From: a virus
Reading direction: 5' to 3' (one strand)
Length of the DNA stretch: 64,000 nt
IMG/VR virus record: IMGVR_UViG_3300008627_000001
Coordinates: 60,452-124,451 of that record
Each line of letters begins with the position of its first letter. Position 1 is the first letter of the stretch. A model generated the notes under the pieces. The model saw nothing but the letters and a program-made list of their open reading frames with translations. It was not told where the DNA came from and made no database searches. Positions 7,482 through 16,645 of the stretch are shown here, piece after piece. Position numbers and translations under genes: made by a program.

Positions 7482-8314
7482 AAAAAATTTGCGTAATCAA
7501 AAATTATAGGACTAGTAAACTCATGGGAACATTCAGGGCATTTTACATCAATAGGGTCTAATACTGTTTTGTCTTTAATTTCTTGAATAGCGCCTGTAAT
7601 TTTTTTGAATAATCTTACACTAGAATTATTAACAAAATTAATAATTTCTTCTTGATCATCAACCATAGTGCCATCTGGAAGTTCAATTGCTTTAACACCT
7701 GAAGAAATAGCGTTGATGTTTATATCGGTCATTGTATTTAGTATTTCATTATACATTTCTTGCTTTTCTTCTTCTGTTTTTTCCTCCATTGAACCCACTG
7801 CCTCAATTGCACGTTGTTCTTCGAATGTGCGTCTTTGAATTAACGACAAATCCAAATAATTTAATGGTTTAATATGTATTTTAACTTGGCCATAAGGAAT
7901 TAAGATTTGTTCAGGTTCAAAGGATATATCACCTAGTTTATTAATATAATATTCTAAACCTATTTGATAATCAAATTTTTCTTCACATTTAGGACATGAA
8001 AAATTCAATTCCATGTCATTACCATAAGACGCAATTCGAATTGCTACTAAAATGAAATCAATATCAGTAGCAGGTACTTGCCATGGATCTTTAATAGCAG
8101 GAACACAACTTTTTATAACTTGTGCAATTGCTTCACCTGATATCAAAGCATCAGGCGTTTTAAGTACAATGTCATCCTTGGCTGTCATAGCAAAAACAGG
8201 AATCTCGCCGGATTCGGAAATTTCTATAGATCCTGCAGGATAAAATTTACCTTCGTTAGGTAATGAGATATAAATCTCAGGTTGGCGATAATATTGTTCT
8301 AATAAACTACTCAT
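7475..8314 (-). CDS. gp26: gp26-like baseplate hub / tape-measure chaperone
   Basis: This 279-residue protein fits the T4 gp26 (T4 baseplate hub) family. It has QPEIYISLPNEGKFYP near the N-terminus, then FAMTAKDDIVLKTPDALISG and VIKSCVPAIKDPWQVPATDI. A CPKCEEKF motif lies near 107, and CPECSHEF lies near the end; together they look like a zinc-binding pair. The C-terminus is FDYANFFA. The ATG at 8314 has AGGA upstream. It is encoded opposite the tape measure gene 73 bp away, consistent with a chaperone for that protein. The final codons overlap the slippery sequence leading into gp51. Confidence 0.85.
   Translation of the reverse strand: MSSLLEQYYRQPEIYISLPNEGKFYPAGSIEISESGEIPVFAMTAKDDIVLKTPDALISGEAIAQVIKSCVPAIKDPWQVPATDIDFILVAIRIASYGNDMELNFSCPKCEEKFDYQIGLEYYINKLGDISFEPEQILIPYGQVKIHIKPLNYLDLSLIQRRTFEEQRAIEAVGSMEEKTEEEKQEMYNEILNTMTDININAISSGVKAIELPDGTMVDDQEEIINFVNNSSVRLFKKITGAIQEIKDKTVLDPIDVKCPECSHEFTSPIIFDYANFFA
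7481..7487 (-). other. Putative -1 ribosomal frameshift site T TTT TTC
   Basis: On the minus strand the last gp26 codons read GCA AAT TTT TTC GCC TAA. T TTT TTC is a canonical X XXY YYZ heptamer, and A AAT TTT just before it also fits. Slipping back by one base continues as CGC CTA AGG into the gp51 frame and avoids the gp26 stop two codons later. I did not identify a clear downstream stimulatory structure. Confidence 0.6.
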
Positions 8315-8336
8315 TTGAAATCCTCAAAATTTGATG

Positions 8337-8344
8337 TATAAATA
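8337..8344 (+). promoter_or_regulatory. T4-type late promoter for the tape measure gene
   Basis: Exact TATAAATA 44 bp before the start of the 8388 gene, in the gap between divergent gp26 and tape measure genes. Confidence 0.7.
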
Positions 8345-8387
8345 ATATAGCGATATTTACCTTATTTTATAATATACGCATATTATT

Positions 8388-10700
8388 ATGGCAGACGACG
8401 ACGCAATTTTACGAGAAACCAAACGATCTATAGATGCGCTATTTAGAAGTGTCTCTGACTCTGCGGATCGTGCGTCTACAGAGTTAAATTACATTTCGCG
8501 AGTTGCGAGGGTTTCTGGAAAACAAATATCCTATGCTGGTGATAGTGCAGAGGCATTTGGAGAAGCATTAAACGGATTGACCAAATCTCTCGGCGGTGCC
8601 GCTGTAGAAATAACCAAGGCCGGCATGACCTTTTCCGCAAGCGCCGGAGCAATGGTCATTGCGATGGGCAATATAGATAAAATTGTTAAAGATGGAAAAC
8701 TAACTAAGCCAGATTCAGATGGAGATGACAAAGATAAGGATGACGATCAAGGTGGTATTATGTCTGCGATCGCGGGAGTCTTTAAGTCGATTCTTGCCAA
8801 GGTTCCTTTTATGGCCGCCGGCGCTGGGTTGGGCGGTGCCGCGGGAGCTAGATTCGGCAGCGCCGGTGCGATGGTAGGTTCTGTTGTGGGCGGCGCCGGC
8901 GGCGCGGCGCTCGGAATTGCTGAAGAAGTGTACGGCGGATATTTAGATGGACTAAACGAGATAACCACAGCAGGTATACCTTTTGGTAGAAGTCTAGAAA
9001 CGTATGCGAAGGCCATCACAACAACAACTTTGACACAAACAGAATTTAATGCTTTAATGAAAAGAAATTCTGAAACATTGTCTATGTTTGGAGGAACAGC
9101 ACAACTAGGTGCTGAAAGATTAGTTACTTTAGGTGGCGTACTTTCAGACGTTGGCCGACGTCATACAACATCCGGAATGTCGTTTAGACGCACAATAGAA
9201 TTGATGGGTATGGATGTAGAAGATGCATTAGAGTTATCGGCAACCATGCTGAATAATGCTTCTCTGGCTGATAGCACTCGTTCGTTATCTGCTCAAGAGC
9301 AAGCAGATATGACCGGTGATTATATATACCAATTATCACAGTTAGAAGTACTCACTGGTAAGAGTAAAGATCGGCTAGCGAAAGAACAACAAAAATTGGC
9401 ATCTGACGCGCAATTCCAGGCGGCTATTATGAACATGGGCCCAGAACAACAGGCTGCAATGACAGACGGGCTCAAGAAGGCAATGGAAACAGGCGGCCCG
9501 GCGGCCGCTGAGATCTTTAAAGCCAGAGTTGCAGGTGTTGTTCCGAAAGGTAAAGAGGCTAGAATGATGATGGCTACTCCGATGGGACAAATGTATAACG
9601 ATCTAGCCTCAGATATGTTATCTGCTGGTGATGGCGCCGGCGAGATTTTTAACGCAAGTCTAGGCAAATTAGAAGACGCCATAGAAAAAACAAGAGATAC
9701 TTTTGCTCCTTTAGCCGCGGCTGGCCAACCGATCGGGTTAGCATTGTTCGAAGCTGCACAGGCAACCACTACAAAATTTAATGCAATTCAAGACGCATAT
9801 GCCAAACATGCCGGGATAGTTGATACAGAATCAGTAAACTTTTCGACAGCATTTGAACATTTTTATGATCAAGCAATGGGTATTGACGCAGAAATTGTCG
9901 ACGGGAAACTCGTAGGAACGATTGGTGATGCAGCTACCCAACTAACAACTGATATCAGAGTTCTGAAAGACGAGATAGCAGTTGGCGCCAGGGAATTGTT
10001 TTTGGATACTATCTTTAACGCTGATGATGGACTGATCAATTGGGTCCAGGGACAATTAAAAACCTATAAAGAAAAAACGGGGTTTGATGAAGAACTTTCA
10101 GCTGAGATAATAAAACTACAAGACGAAGGACTTGTATCTTACAGAACTATTCCAAGAATGGCAGGTACATTAGGTGACAAAATTACAGGTTTTATGAAAA
10201 CATCTATAGATCTAATTCAAGAACAGTATGACACAATGCATGAAATGTTTGGCGGGACTGGAGATCGCGTCGACATAAGGAAGGATGTGCTGGGTGGTAC
10301 TTCGGAAGCAAAACCTACAGCAGTAGTAAAACCAAATACTCCACCACCTGGTACACCAGTAGCAAAACCAAAAGTAGCAACATCAAGTGCAGATGCGCGC
10401 CATGCAGGACTTTCCACAAAGATATCAGCCTTGGCCGAGGCAGGCATAGCACAAACAGGTGAATCTGCTACTGGGGCAACTGAAGCATCTAAAAGCTTGT
10501 CAGATACCGCTAATGAAAACTTACAAGAAGTGAAAAAGCAAACTCAACAATTGGATAAACTCGTTGATCTTACTGAAAAACAATTGCAAGCACAGAAAAA
10601 TAATCAGGTTAATGTTAATATTGATAATGGAAACAAGAACGCAAGATCTCCGCACGGATTAGCAAATGAAGCAGGGCAAGATGGGACGACATACGGGTAG
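8388..10700 (+). CDS. Tail tape measure protein (gp29-like role)
   Basis: This 770-residue protein has the layout of a tail length ruler. There is a helical N-terminus, then a long glycine/alanine-rich hydrophobic segment at about 125-185 (AGAGLGGAAGARFGSAGAMV, VGGAGGAALGIAEEVYGGYL), long alpha-helical stretches, and a proline-rich linker near 640-665 (NTPPPGTPVAKPKVATSS). It ends with a helical, glutamine-rich tail (LQEVKKQTQQLDKLVDL). It is the only gene here with this profile and lies opposite its likely chaperones gp26/gp51. A consensus late promoter precedes it. Direct similarity to T4 gp29 is not obvious to me, so the call rests on composition, length and context. Confidence 0.75.
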   Translation: MADDDAILRETKRSIDALFRSVSDSADRASTELNYISRVARVSGKQISYAGDSAEAFGEALNGLTKSLGGAAVEITKAGMTFSASAGAMVIAMGNIDKIVKDGKLTKPDSDGDDKDKDDDQGGIMSAIAGVFKSILAKVPFMAAGAGLGGAAGARFGSAGAMVGSVVGGAGGAALGIAEEVYGGYLDGLNEITTAGIPFGRSLETYAKAITTTTLTQTEFNALMKRNSETLSMFGGTAQLGAERLVTLGGVLSDVGRRHTTSGMSFRRTIELMGMDVEDALELSATMLNNASLADSTRSLSAQEQADMTGDYIYQLSQLEVLTGKSKDRLAKEQQKLASDAQFQAAIMNMGPEQQAAMTDGLKKAMETGGPAAAEIFKARVAGVVPKGKEARMMMATPMGQMYNDLASDMLSAGDGAGEIFNASLGKLEDAIEKTRDTFAPLAAAGQPIGLALFEAAQATTTKFNAIQDAYAKHAGIVDTESVNFSTAFEHFYDQAMGIDAEIVDGKLVGTIGDAATQLTTDIRVLKDEIAVGARELFLDTIFNADDGLINWVQGQLKTYKEKTGFDEELSAEIIKLQDEGLVSYRTIPRMAGTLGDKITGFMKTSIDLIQEQYDTMHEMFGGTGDRVDIRKDVLGGTSEAKPTAVVKPNTPPPGTPVAKPKVATSSADARHAGLSTKISALAEAGIAQTGESATGATEASKSLSDTANENLQEVKKQTQQLDKLVDLTEKQLQAQKNNQVNVNIDNGNKNARSPHGLANEAGQDGTTYG

Positions 10701-10776
10701 TGCAGTTCCCTAGTCACAATACAACAAATATATTATAAAATAGGGTAAATAGTAGTATAAAACAAAGATTATAATT

Positions 10777-12447
10777 ATGACTTGGAAAAAATATTTCACA
10801 CAACCAAACAATGTAGTTCCAATGAGAAATGGAACTCCTGACGTTGGCTTTAAAAATTATAGTTCAGTATTGCCTGAAGTTTACTCTGGGCATCCTAATC
10901 GTATTGAGCGTTATATTCAATACGATGCAATGGACCAAGACAGTGAAGTAAATTCAGCACTTGATATTTTAGCAGAATTCTGTACACAACAAAATACAGA
11001 ATCAGGCATTGCATTCCAAGTTCATTACCATGATGACGCGACAGCAACAGAAATGGAAATTTTAAATACACAATTAAAACACTGGTATAATCTACAAAGT
11101 TTTGATCGTAAAATTTTTAAACTTTTCCGCAACACACTAAAATACGGTGACCAACTTTTTATTCGTGATCCAGAAACACAAAAGTGGCACTTTGTTGATT
11201 GTGCCAAAGTTGAAAAGATTGTTGTTGATGAAAGTGCCGGTAAAGAAATTGAACAATATATTGTTCGTGATTTAGCAATTAATTTTGATACTCTACAAAC
11301 AACAGAAAAGGAGACAGGTGGTACAACTATTCCTAATCTAATGAGTAGAACAGGATCACAAACACAAGAGAATATGGCAAATGCTTCCAAATACACATAT
11401 GGTAAAAAAGCCGTTGCTATTGATGCTAATTATATTGTTCATATTAGTTTAACAGAAGAGATGGATGGCACCTGGCCATTTGGTAATAGTATTTTAGAGA
11501 ATATCTTTAAAACATATAAACAAAAAGAATTATTAGAAGATGCTATTATTATCTACCGCGTACAACGTGCTCCGGAACGCCGTGTATTTTACATTGACGT
11601 AGGTAATATGCCATCACACATGGCTATGGGTTTTGTTGAGCGTGTTAAGAATGAAATTCACCAACGTAGAATTCCAACTACAACAGGTGGTGGATCCAAA
11701 ATGATGGATTCAACATATAATCCACTATCTATTATGGAAGATTATTTCTTTCCACAAACGGGCGAAGGAAGAGGCAGTAAAGTCGAAACATTACCAGGAG
11801 GTGAAAATCTAGGACAAATTGACGATTTAAGATATTTTACAAATAAATTATATCGTGCATTGCGTATTCCGGCAAGTTATTTGCCAACCGGACCTGATGA
11901 AGGTGTCGCCGCTTATAATGATGGTAGAGTAGGCACAGCATTAATTCAAGAATTTAGATTCAACGAATACTGCAAACGTTTACAAACAATTATTTCTGGT
12001 ACAGTTGATACAGAATTTAAACTATTTTTAAAGACACGTGGTGTTAATATTGACAATAGTATTTTTGAAATTAAGTTTAATGAGCCGCAGAACTTTGCAT
12101 CATATAGACAAGCAGAGTTGGATAACACAAAGATTTCTGCATTTACGCAGTTAGAACAATTGCCATATATGAGTAAACGCTTCTTGCTAACACGTTACTT
12201 AGGTCTAACAGAGCAAGAACTAATTGAAAACACAGAAAAGTGGGAAGAGGAAACAGGCAACAATCAAGCATCCCAAGTATATGGTTCAGATATGCGTAAT
12301 GTTGGTATTACACCAGGTGGATTAGACTCTGATATGTCTATGGCAGAGGAACCTGAACTTCCGGAAGGTGATGAAGCGCCTATAGAGGGTGAAGCACCTA
12401 TAGAAGGTGGCGAAGCACCTGAGTTAGAACCAGCACCAACAACATAA
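10777..12447 (+). CDS. gp20: Portal protein gp20
   Basis: This 556-residue protein forms the dodecameric portal at the head vertex, through which DNA is packaged. T4-type portal segments are clear: YDAMDQDSEVNSALDILAEF near 48-67, LFRNTLKYGDQLF, APERRVFYIDVGNMP near 268, the GGENLGQIDDLRYFTNKLYR block near 345, and ALRIPASYLP. Length is close to T4 gp20 (524 aa). The C-terminal tail is acidic with a repeated APIEGEAPIEGGEAPE stretch. It begins the head operon gp20-gp67-gp68-like-gp21-gp22-gp23. Confidence 0.95.
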   Translation: MTWKKYFTQPNNVVPMRNGTPDVGFKNYSSVLPEVYSGHPNRIERYIQYDAMDQDSEVNSALDILAEFCTQQNTESGIAFQVHYHDDATATEMEILNTQLKHWYNLQSFDRKIFKLFRNTLKYGDQLFIRDPETQKWHFVDCAKVEKIVVDESAGKEIEQYIVRDLAINFDTLQTTEKETGGTTIPNLMSRTGSQTQENMANASKYTYGKKAVAIDANYIVHISLTEEMDGTWPFGNSILENIFKTYKQKELLEDAIIIYRVQRAPERRVFYIDVGNMPSHMAMGFVERVKNEIHQRRIPTTTGGGSKMMDSTYNPLSIMEDYFFPQTGEGRGSKVETLPGGENLGQIDDLRYFTNKLYRALRIPASYLPTGPDEGVAAYNDGRVGTALIQEFRFNEYCKRLQTIISGTVDTEFKLFLKTRGVNIDNSIFEIKFNEPQNFASYRQAELDNTKISAFTQLEQLPYMSKRFLLTRYLGLTEQELIENTEKWEEETGNNQASQVYGSDMRNVGITPGGLDSDMSMAEEPELPEGDEAPIEGEAPIEGGEAPELEPAPTT

Positions 12448-12450
12448 ATA
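12443..12450 (+). promoter_or_regulatory. Possible late box (CATAAATA) overlapping the gp20 stop
   Basis: CATAAATA differs from the T4 late box at one position and ends 6 bp before the gp67 start. That is too close for a leader of usual length, so it may be chance. Confidence 0.25.
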
Positions 12451-12455
12451 GTATT

Positions 12456-12695
12456 ATGATTTTACTAGAACTTTTTGGACAATTGGAAGAAAAAGAGGAT
12501 AACGGTCGCTATGATTCGGACTCTGATCAGACTATTGTTAAAAAAGAGAATACTCGTAAAACAAGACTAACACTAGAACAAATTAATAAGCTTAGAAAGG
12601 TTTCAGAACTAAGAACTGCAGAAAAAATTAAAGACGCAGAGAAATATAAGTTACAATACGGCGCGGCGCCAGCTGGCGCAGACGTCCCAATGTAA
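12456..12695 (+). CDS. gp67: Prohead core protein gp67-like
   Basis: This 79-residue protein sits between portal and protease, the place of gp67 in T4-like phages (T4 gp67 is 80 aa). It starts MILLELFGQLEEKEDN and has a charged helical middle, RLTLEQINKLRKVSELRTAE, ending KLQYGAAPAGADVPM. An LxxE-type site near residue 11 could be cut by the gp21 protease. Identification is by size, position and style rather than strong similarity. Confidence 0.65.
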   Translation: MILLELFGQLEEKEDNGRYDSDSDQTIVKKENTRKTRLTLEQINKLRKVSELRTAEKIKDAEKYKLQYGAAPAGADVPM

Positions 12696-12814
12696 TTTTG
12701 CCCTTTTCTGCCGTTTTCATACCATTTTGGTACTATTTGAGTGCCTTTATATCCCCTTTAACTTAAATATATTTGATATTTTGTAACTTTTTATATAAAA
12801 GGAGTGATTTCGCT

Positions 12815-13543
12815 ATGAGTGATAAATTTAATCAGTTGCTTGACTATATTATCAATGAAGAGCAAGATAAAGCTCGTGAACTTTTCCATGAAATTGTTGT
12901 TGAAAAGTCACGTGACATTTATGAAGGCTTGATTGACGAACAAGATCTTGATGCAATCGAAGAAGAGATTGAAGAAGTTGAAGAAGCAATCTCAGATGAA
13001 GAGGTTGAAGATTTTGTTAATGATATTGAAGGCGACGAAGAAGGTATGTCCCTAGAGGATGCAAGTGAAGAACTTGAAGATGCTATGGATGCCGAAGAAG
13101 AAGAAGGTGACGACGAAGGCGAAGAAGCCGACGAAGAAGCCGATGAAAGAATTAGTGATCTAGAAGCTGCATTTGACGAACTTCAAGCAGAATTCGACAA
13201 GTTAATGGCTGAAGTTGGCGACGACGAAGGCGAAGAAGCCGACGAAGAAGGCGACTACATGGAGCCAGAAATGGAAGAATCCGTTGAAGAGTCAGCTGAA
13301 GAAGCAGAAGAAGATCTAGAAGAGTCAGAAGAAGATGTAGTTGCCGAAGGCGCTGAACTAAAGGCAGTTCCTGCACCTAAGGGTGGCGCTGGCGAAGGTT
13401 CATCACCTGTTGCCAAAGGTGGTAAGCCACAAGGTGACGCAAACGAACCAGGTGCAATGTCATCAGGAGAAGGTTCAAGTTCAGCAGACCCATCATCATC
13501 AGATATGGGCATGTCAACTGAACCAGACATGAAGAAAGTATAA
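12815..13543 (+). CDS. Acidic prohead core/scaffold protein (gp68-like)
   Basis: This is a 242-residue protein starting at the ATG with an AAAGGAG site (12797-12804); an upstream in-frame ATG at 12773 lacks one. The N-terminus FNQLLDYIINEEQDKARELF, then HEIVVEKSRDIYEGL, is helical and resembles prohead core openings. The middle is extremely acidic, with a 30-bp DNA repeat coding DDEGEEADEE twice (around 13108 and 13216). The C-terminus is glycine/serine/proline-rich. Position between gp67 and gp21 supports a gp68-like core role. The acidic repeats are low-complexity, so homology claims should rest on the first 60 residues. Confidence 0.65.
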   Translation: MSDKFNQLLDYIINEEQDKARELFHEIVVEKSRDIYEGLIDEQDLDAIEEEIEEVEEAISDEEVEDFVNDIEGDEEGMSLEDASEELEDAMDAEEEEGDDEGEEADEEADERISDLEAAFDELQAEFDKLMAEVGDDEGEEADEEGDYMEPEMEESVEESAEEAEEDLEESEEDVVAEGAELKAVPAPKGGAGEGSSPVAKGGKPQGDANEPGAMSSGEGSSSADPSSSDMGMSTEPDMKKV

Positions 13544-13555
13544 CGGATAAAAAAC

Positions 13556-14179
13556 ATGACTTATCTAAGAGAACACTTGACATTTGACCAAGCTCGCATG
13601 GTAACTGAGACTGATTCAGAAGGCAAGAATCTATACATGAAGGGTATTTGCATTCAAGGTGGTGTAAAGAATGCAAATCAGCGTGTATATCCTGTCTCTG
13701 AAATTCAAACCGCAGTATCAACATTAAATGAGCAAATCAATCAAGGAAACTCAGTACTAGGCGAAGTTGATCATCCAGACGATCTTAAGATTAACTTAGA
13801 TCGTGTATCCCACATGGTTACAGAAATGTGGATGGATGGACCCAACGGTTATGGTAAGATGAAAGTACTACCAACACCAATGGGTAACTTAGTCAAAACT
13901 ATGCTTGAGTCAGGTGTTAAATTAGGAGTTTCATCCAGAGGTAGCGGCAATGTCCGTGAATCTTCTGGCGATGTTTCAGAATTTGAAATTGTCACTATTG
14001 ACGTAGTGGCGCAACCAAGTGCTCCAGAAGCATATCCAACAGCAATTTATGAAGGCCTTTTAAACATGAGAGGCGGTCATAGAGTGCTTGAGATGGCGGC
14101 TGAAGTACGTGAGAATCAAAAGGCGCAAAAATATCTCAAAGAGAGTATTTTGCGTCTCATAAAGGACCTAAAAATTTAG
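13556..14179 (+). CDS. gp21: Prohead protease gp21
   Basis: This 207-residue serine protease matures the prohead by cutting scaffold and capsid proteins, usually after (I/L)-x-E. The family fingerprints are LYMKGICIQGGVKNANQRVY near 26-45, LGEVDHPDD with likely catalytic H73, and LGVSSRGSGNV with the nucleophile at S126 or S127. Length matches T4 gp21 (212 aa). It lies 12 bp after the core protein and 9 bp before gp22. A matching cleavage site, YLTE-A after E41, is visible in the gp23 here. Confidence 0.95.
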   Translation: MTYLREHLTFDQARMVTETDSEGKNLYMKGICIQGGVKNANQRVYPVSEIQTAVSTLNEQINQGNSVLGEVDHPDDLKINLDRVSHMVTEMWMDGPNGYGKMKVLPTPMGNLVKTMLESGVKLGVSSRGSGNVRESSGDVSEFEIVTIDVVAQPSAPEAYPTAIYEGLLNMRGGHRVLEMAAEVRENQKAQKYLKESILRLIKDLKI

Positions 14180-14188
14180 GAGAGCATT

Positions 14189-15289
14189 ATGTTAGACGTA
14201 TTCAAACCACTTATCGAAAACAATATTATCTCCGAGGAAGTTCAAGTTGAACTCCAGGAAGCTTGGGATGCAAAGTTGGTAGAAGCCACTGAGCAAAACA
14301 AGGCCGAGTTACGCGAAGAATTTGCAAAGAGATATGAGCACGATAAGGAGGCGATTGTCGAAGCCCTAGATACAATGGTTACAGATTCTCTAAAACAAGA
14401 AATCAACGAGTTTGTAGAAGACAAGCAAGCACTACTAGCTGAGCGAGTAGCATACAAGACAGCAGTAACAGAGCATGCCGATCTTCTAAGCAAGTTCGTA
14501 ACAGAAAATCTAGCAACTGAAATGAATGAGTTCCGTGCTGATAGAGGCACACAGGCTCAAACAATGCAGAAACTAGAAGATTTCGTAATCAAAGCATTAA
14601 GCGAAGAGATTGTTGAATTCAACGAAGACAAGAAAGACGTAGTTGAAACAAAAGTTAAGTTAGTTGCTGAAGCAAAAACAAAACTAGCCGAACTTAAGAA
14701 AACATTTATCGAGCGTAGTGCTAAGATGGTTGAAGAGACTGTCACTAAAACTATTAAGGGTGAGATGTCACAACTTAAAGAAGATATTCAAAGTGCTCGT
14801 GAGAATAACTTTGGACGTCAATTATTTGAAGCTTTTGCCGCAGAGTATGCACATTCATATTTGAATGAGAATACTGAAGTTGCAAAACTCAACAAGCAAC
14901 TTTCAGAAATGGAAGGTGTATTGGCAGAAGCCAATAAAACAATTGAAGAAAAGGATGCACTCGTAGAGACAAAAATGAGTGAAATCAACGTTATTAATGA
15001 CCAAGCAAACCGTAAAGAAACACTCTCTCAACTTCTTTCACCATTGGCGAAAGAGAAGAAAGAGGTTATGGAAAGTTTACTTGAGTCAGTACAAACTGAT
15101 AAACTTAAAGCATCTTTTGACAAATACCTGCCAGCAGTTATTAATGGCGATGGCACTGGTATTAAACGCAAACTTACTGAGTCAGTAAAGAAAGAAGTAA
15201 CTGGTGATCGCCAACCTGTTGAAAAGCAAGTTGAAGAAACACCAAACACTTCCAACATTGTTGATATCAAGAAGTTAGCAGGATTATAA
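14189..15289 (+). CDS. gp22: Prohead core scaffold protein gp22
   Basis: This 366-residue protein is almost wholly alpha-helical and charged, as expected for the main scaffold of the prohead core, which is degraded by gp21. It opens MLDVFKPLIENNIISEEVQV and ends with a conserved SPLAKEKKEVMESLLESVQT, LKASFDKYLPAV block and a C-terminal VDIKKLAGL. The AGGAGAG site is 5 bases before the ATG. Context between gp21 and gp23 and the end motif make the assignment strong. Length is longer than T4 gp22 (269 aa), mainly in the helical middle. Confidence 0.9.
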   Translation: MLDVFKPLIENNIISEEVQVELQEAWDAKLVEATEQNKAELREEFAKRYEHDKEAIVEALDTMVTDSLKQEINEFVEDKQALLAERVAYKTAVTEHADLLSKFVTENLATEMNEFRADRGTQAQTMQKLEDFVIKALSEEIVEFNEDKKDVVETKVKLVAEAKTKLAELKKTFIERSAKMVEETVTKTIKGEMSQLKEDIQSARENNFGRQLFEAFAAEYAHSYLNENTEVAKLNKQLSEMEGVLAEANKTIEEKDALVETKMSEINVINDQANRKETLSQLLSPLAKEKKEVMESLLESVQTDKLKASFDKYLPAVINGDGTGIKRKLTESVKKEVTGDRQPVEKQVEETPNTSNIVDIKKLAGL

Positions 15290-15320
15290 ATTTATAATTA
15301 AGGAGTTTAGGAGACTAAAA

Positions 15321-16493
15321 ATGTCAGAACTATTAAATGAAAACTGGAGTGAAACTAAAGACGCACTATTAGAAGGTCTTTCAGGTTCAACTCGTAGTAC
15401 AATGGCAGTAACTCTAGAGAATACAAAAGGCTATTTGACAGAGGCTGCTACAGCCGGCGCATCAACATCAGGTAATGTTGCTACACTTAACCGCGTAATT
15501 TTACCAGTAATCCGCCGCGTAATGCCATCAGTAATTGCTAACGAAATCGTTGGTGTTCAACCAATGGCAGGTCCAGTAGGACAAATTCACACATTGAGAG
15601 TACGTTACGCTGATGCATTCACAGGTAACGCAGGTGGTAACACAACAGCAGGCGAAGAAGCATTAAGCCCATTCAAAGTTGCTGAAGGTTACTCAGGTAA
15701 CGTTGCATCTGCTGATACAGCAGGTTCAACATCTGCTAACGAAGGCACAGGCGGTAACCGTCTAAGCATCCAAATCTTGAAGCAACCAGTTGAAGCAAAG
15801 ACACGTAAGCTATCAGCACGTTGGACTTTCGAAGCTGCTCAAGATGCTAACTCAATGCACGGTATTGACATGGAAGCAGAAATCATGTCAGCACTAGCAC
15901 AAGAAATTACTGCAGAAATTGATCAAGAGATCCTACGTTCACTACGTAGTATCGCAACAGCAGGTGATCCATATGATCAAAACGCAGTATCAGGTACAGC
16001 AACATACGTTGGTGACGAGCACGCCGCTCTAGCAGTTCTAATGAACCGCGCAGCCAACACAATTGCACAACGCACACGTCGTGGTGCAGGTAACTGGGCA
16101 GTCGTTTCACCACAAGCACTAACAGTTATCCAATCCGCTTCAACAAGTGCATTTGCACGTACAACAGAAGGTTCATTCGAAGCACCAGTTAACCAAAAGA
16201 TGGTTGGCACACTAAATGGTACAATGAAGATCTATGTTGATACATACGCAGCTGATGATACAGCAGTACTAGTAGGCTACAAGGGTTCAAGCGAAGCAGA
16301 CGCAGCTGCTTTCTACTGCCCATACATTCCTCTAATGTCATCTGGTACAGTACTAGATCCAGATACATTCGAGCCAGTCGTAGGCTTCATGACACGTTAT
16401 GGTTATGTTGCACTAACAAACACAGCATCATCACTAGGTAATGCTGGCGACTACCTACAAACAATTGCAGTATCAAACCTATCATTTGCATAA
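15321..16493 (+). CDS. gp23: Major capsid protein gp23
   Basis: This 390-residue HK97-fold capsid protein forms the hexamers of the head. It has a removable N-terminal peptide ending at YLTE41, a gp21-type site. Characteristic segments follow: RVILPVIRRVMPSVIANEIV, GVQPMAGPVGQIHTLRVRY, KQPVEAKTRKLSARWTFEAA, and near the end FYCPYIPLMSSGTVLDPDTF and EPVVGFMTRYGY. It is shorter than T4 gp23 (521 aa), as in marine relatives that lack the insertion domain. A strong ribosome site and a GC-rich terminator frame the gene. Confidence 0.97.
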   Translation: MSELLNENWSETKDALLEGLSGSTRSTMAVTLENTKGYLTEAATAGASTSGNVATLNRVILPVIRRVMPSVIANEIVGVQPMAGPVGQIHTLRVRYADAFTGNAGGNTTAGEEALSPFKVAEGYSGNVASADTAGSTSANEGTGGNRLSIQILKQPVEAKTRKLSARWTFEAAQDANSMHGIDMEAEIMSALAQEITAEIDQEILRSLRSIATAGDPYDQNAVSGTATYVGDEHAALAVLMNRAANTIAQRTRRGAGNWAVVSPQALTVIQSASTSAFARTTEGSFEAPVNQKMVGTLNGTMKIYVDTYAADDTAVLVGYKGSSEADAAAFYCPYIPLMSSGTVLDPDTFEPVVGFMTRYGYVALTNTASSLGNAGDYLQTIAVSNLSFA

Positions 16494-16516
16494 GGTTTAG
16501 AATTTTTTGTAAAGAT

Positions 16517-16543
16517 AACCCCCCATTATTTGGGGGGTTTTTC
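16517..16543 (+). terminator. Rho-independent terminator after gp23
   Basis: AACCCCCC (16517-16524) pairs with GGGGGGTT (16532-16539) and runs into TTTTT. It ends the capsid transcript 24 bp after the gp23 stop. A second small hairpin, CTTACTA/TAGTAAG (16561-16579), lies in the leader of the next gene. Confidence 0.85.
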
Positions 16544-16645
16544 TTGACTAAATAGTAATGCTTACTAATGGGTAGTAAGTTTATGGGGATTAACCTTCCT
16601 CGTAGCGGTTAAAACCCGCAACGGACTTCTAAAAGGAGAAATAAA

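Noticed and set aside
9320-9769. 149-codon minus-strand frame in the tape measure
   Set aside because: Antisense of an alanine-rich coding segment, no ribosome site; the plus-strand tape measure explains the region.
13108-13250. DNA repeat in the acidic core protein as a mobile or regulatory repeat
   Set aside because: It encodes the same acidic heptad-like run twice and is explained as low-complexity coding sequence.
16545-16556. TTGACT at the end of the gp23 terminator as a -35 box
   Set aside because: No TATAAT-like box at 16-18 bp; the CTAAATA inside it is at best a weak late box.
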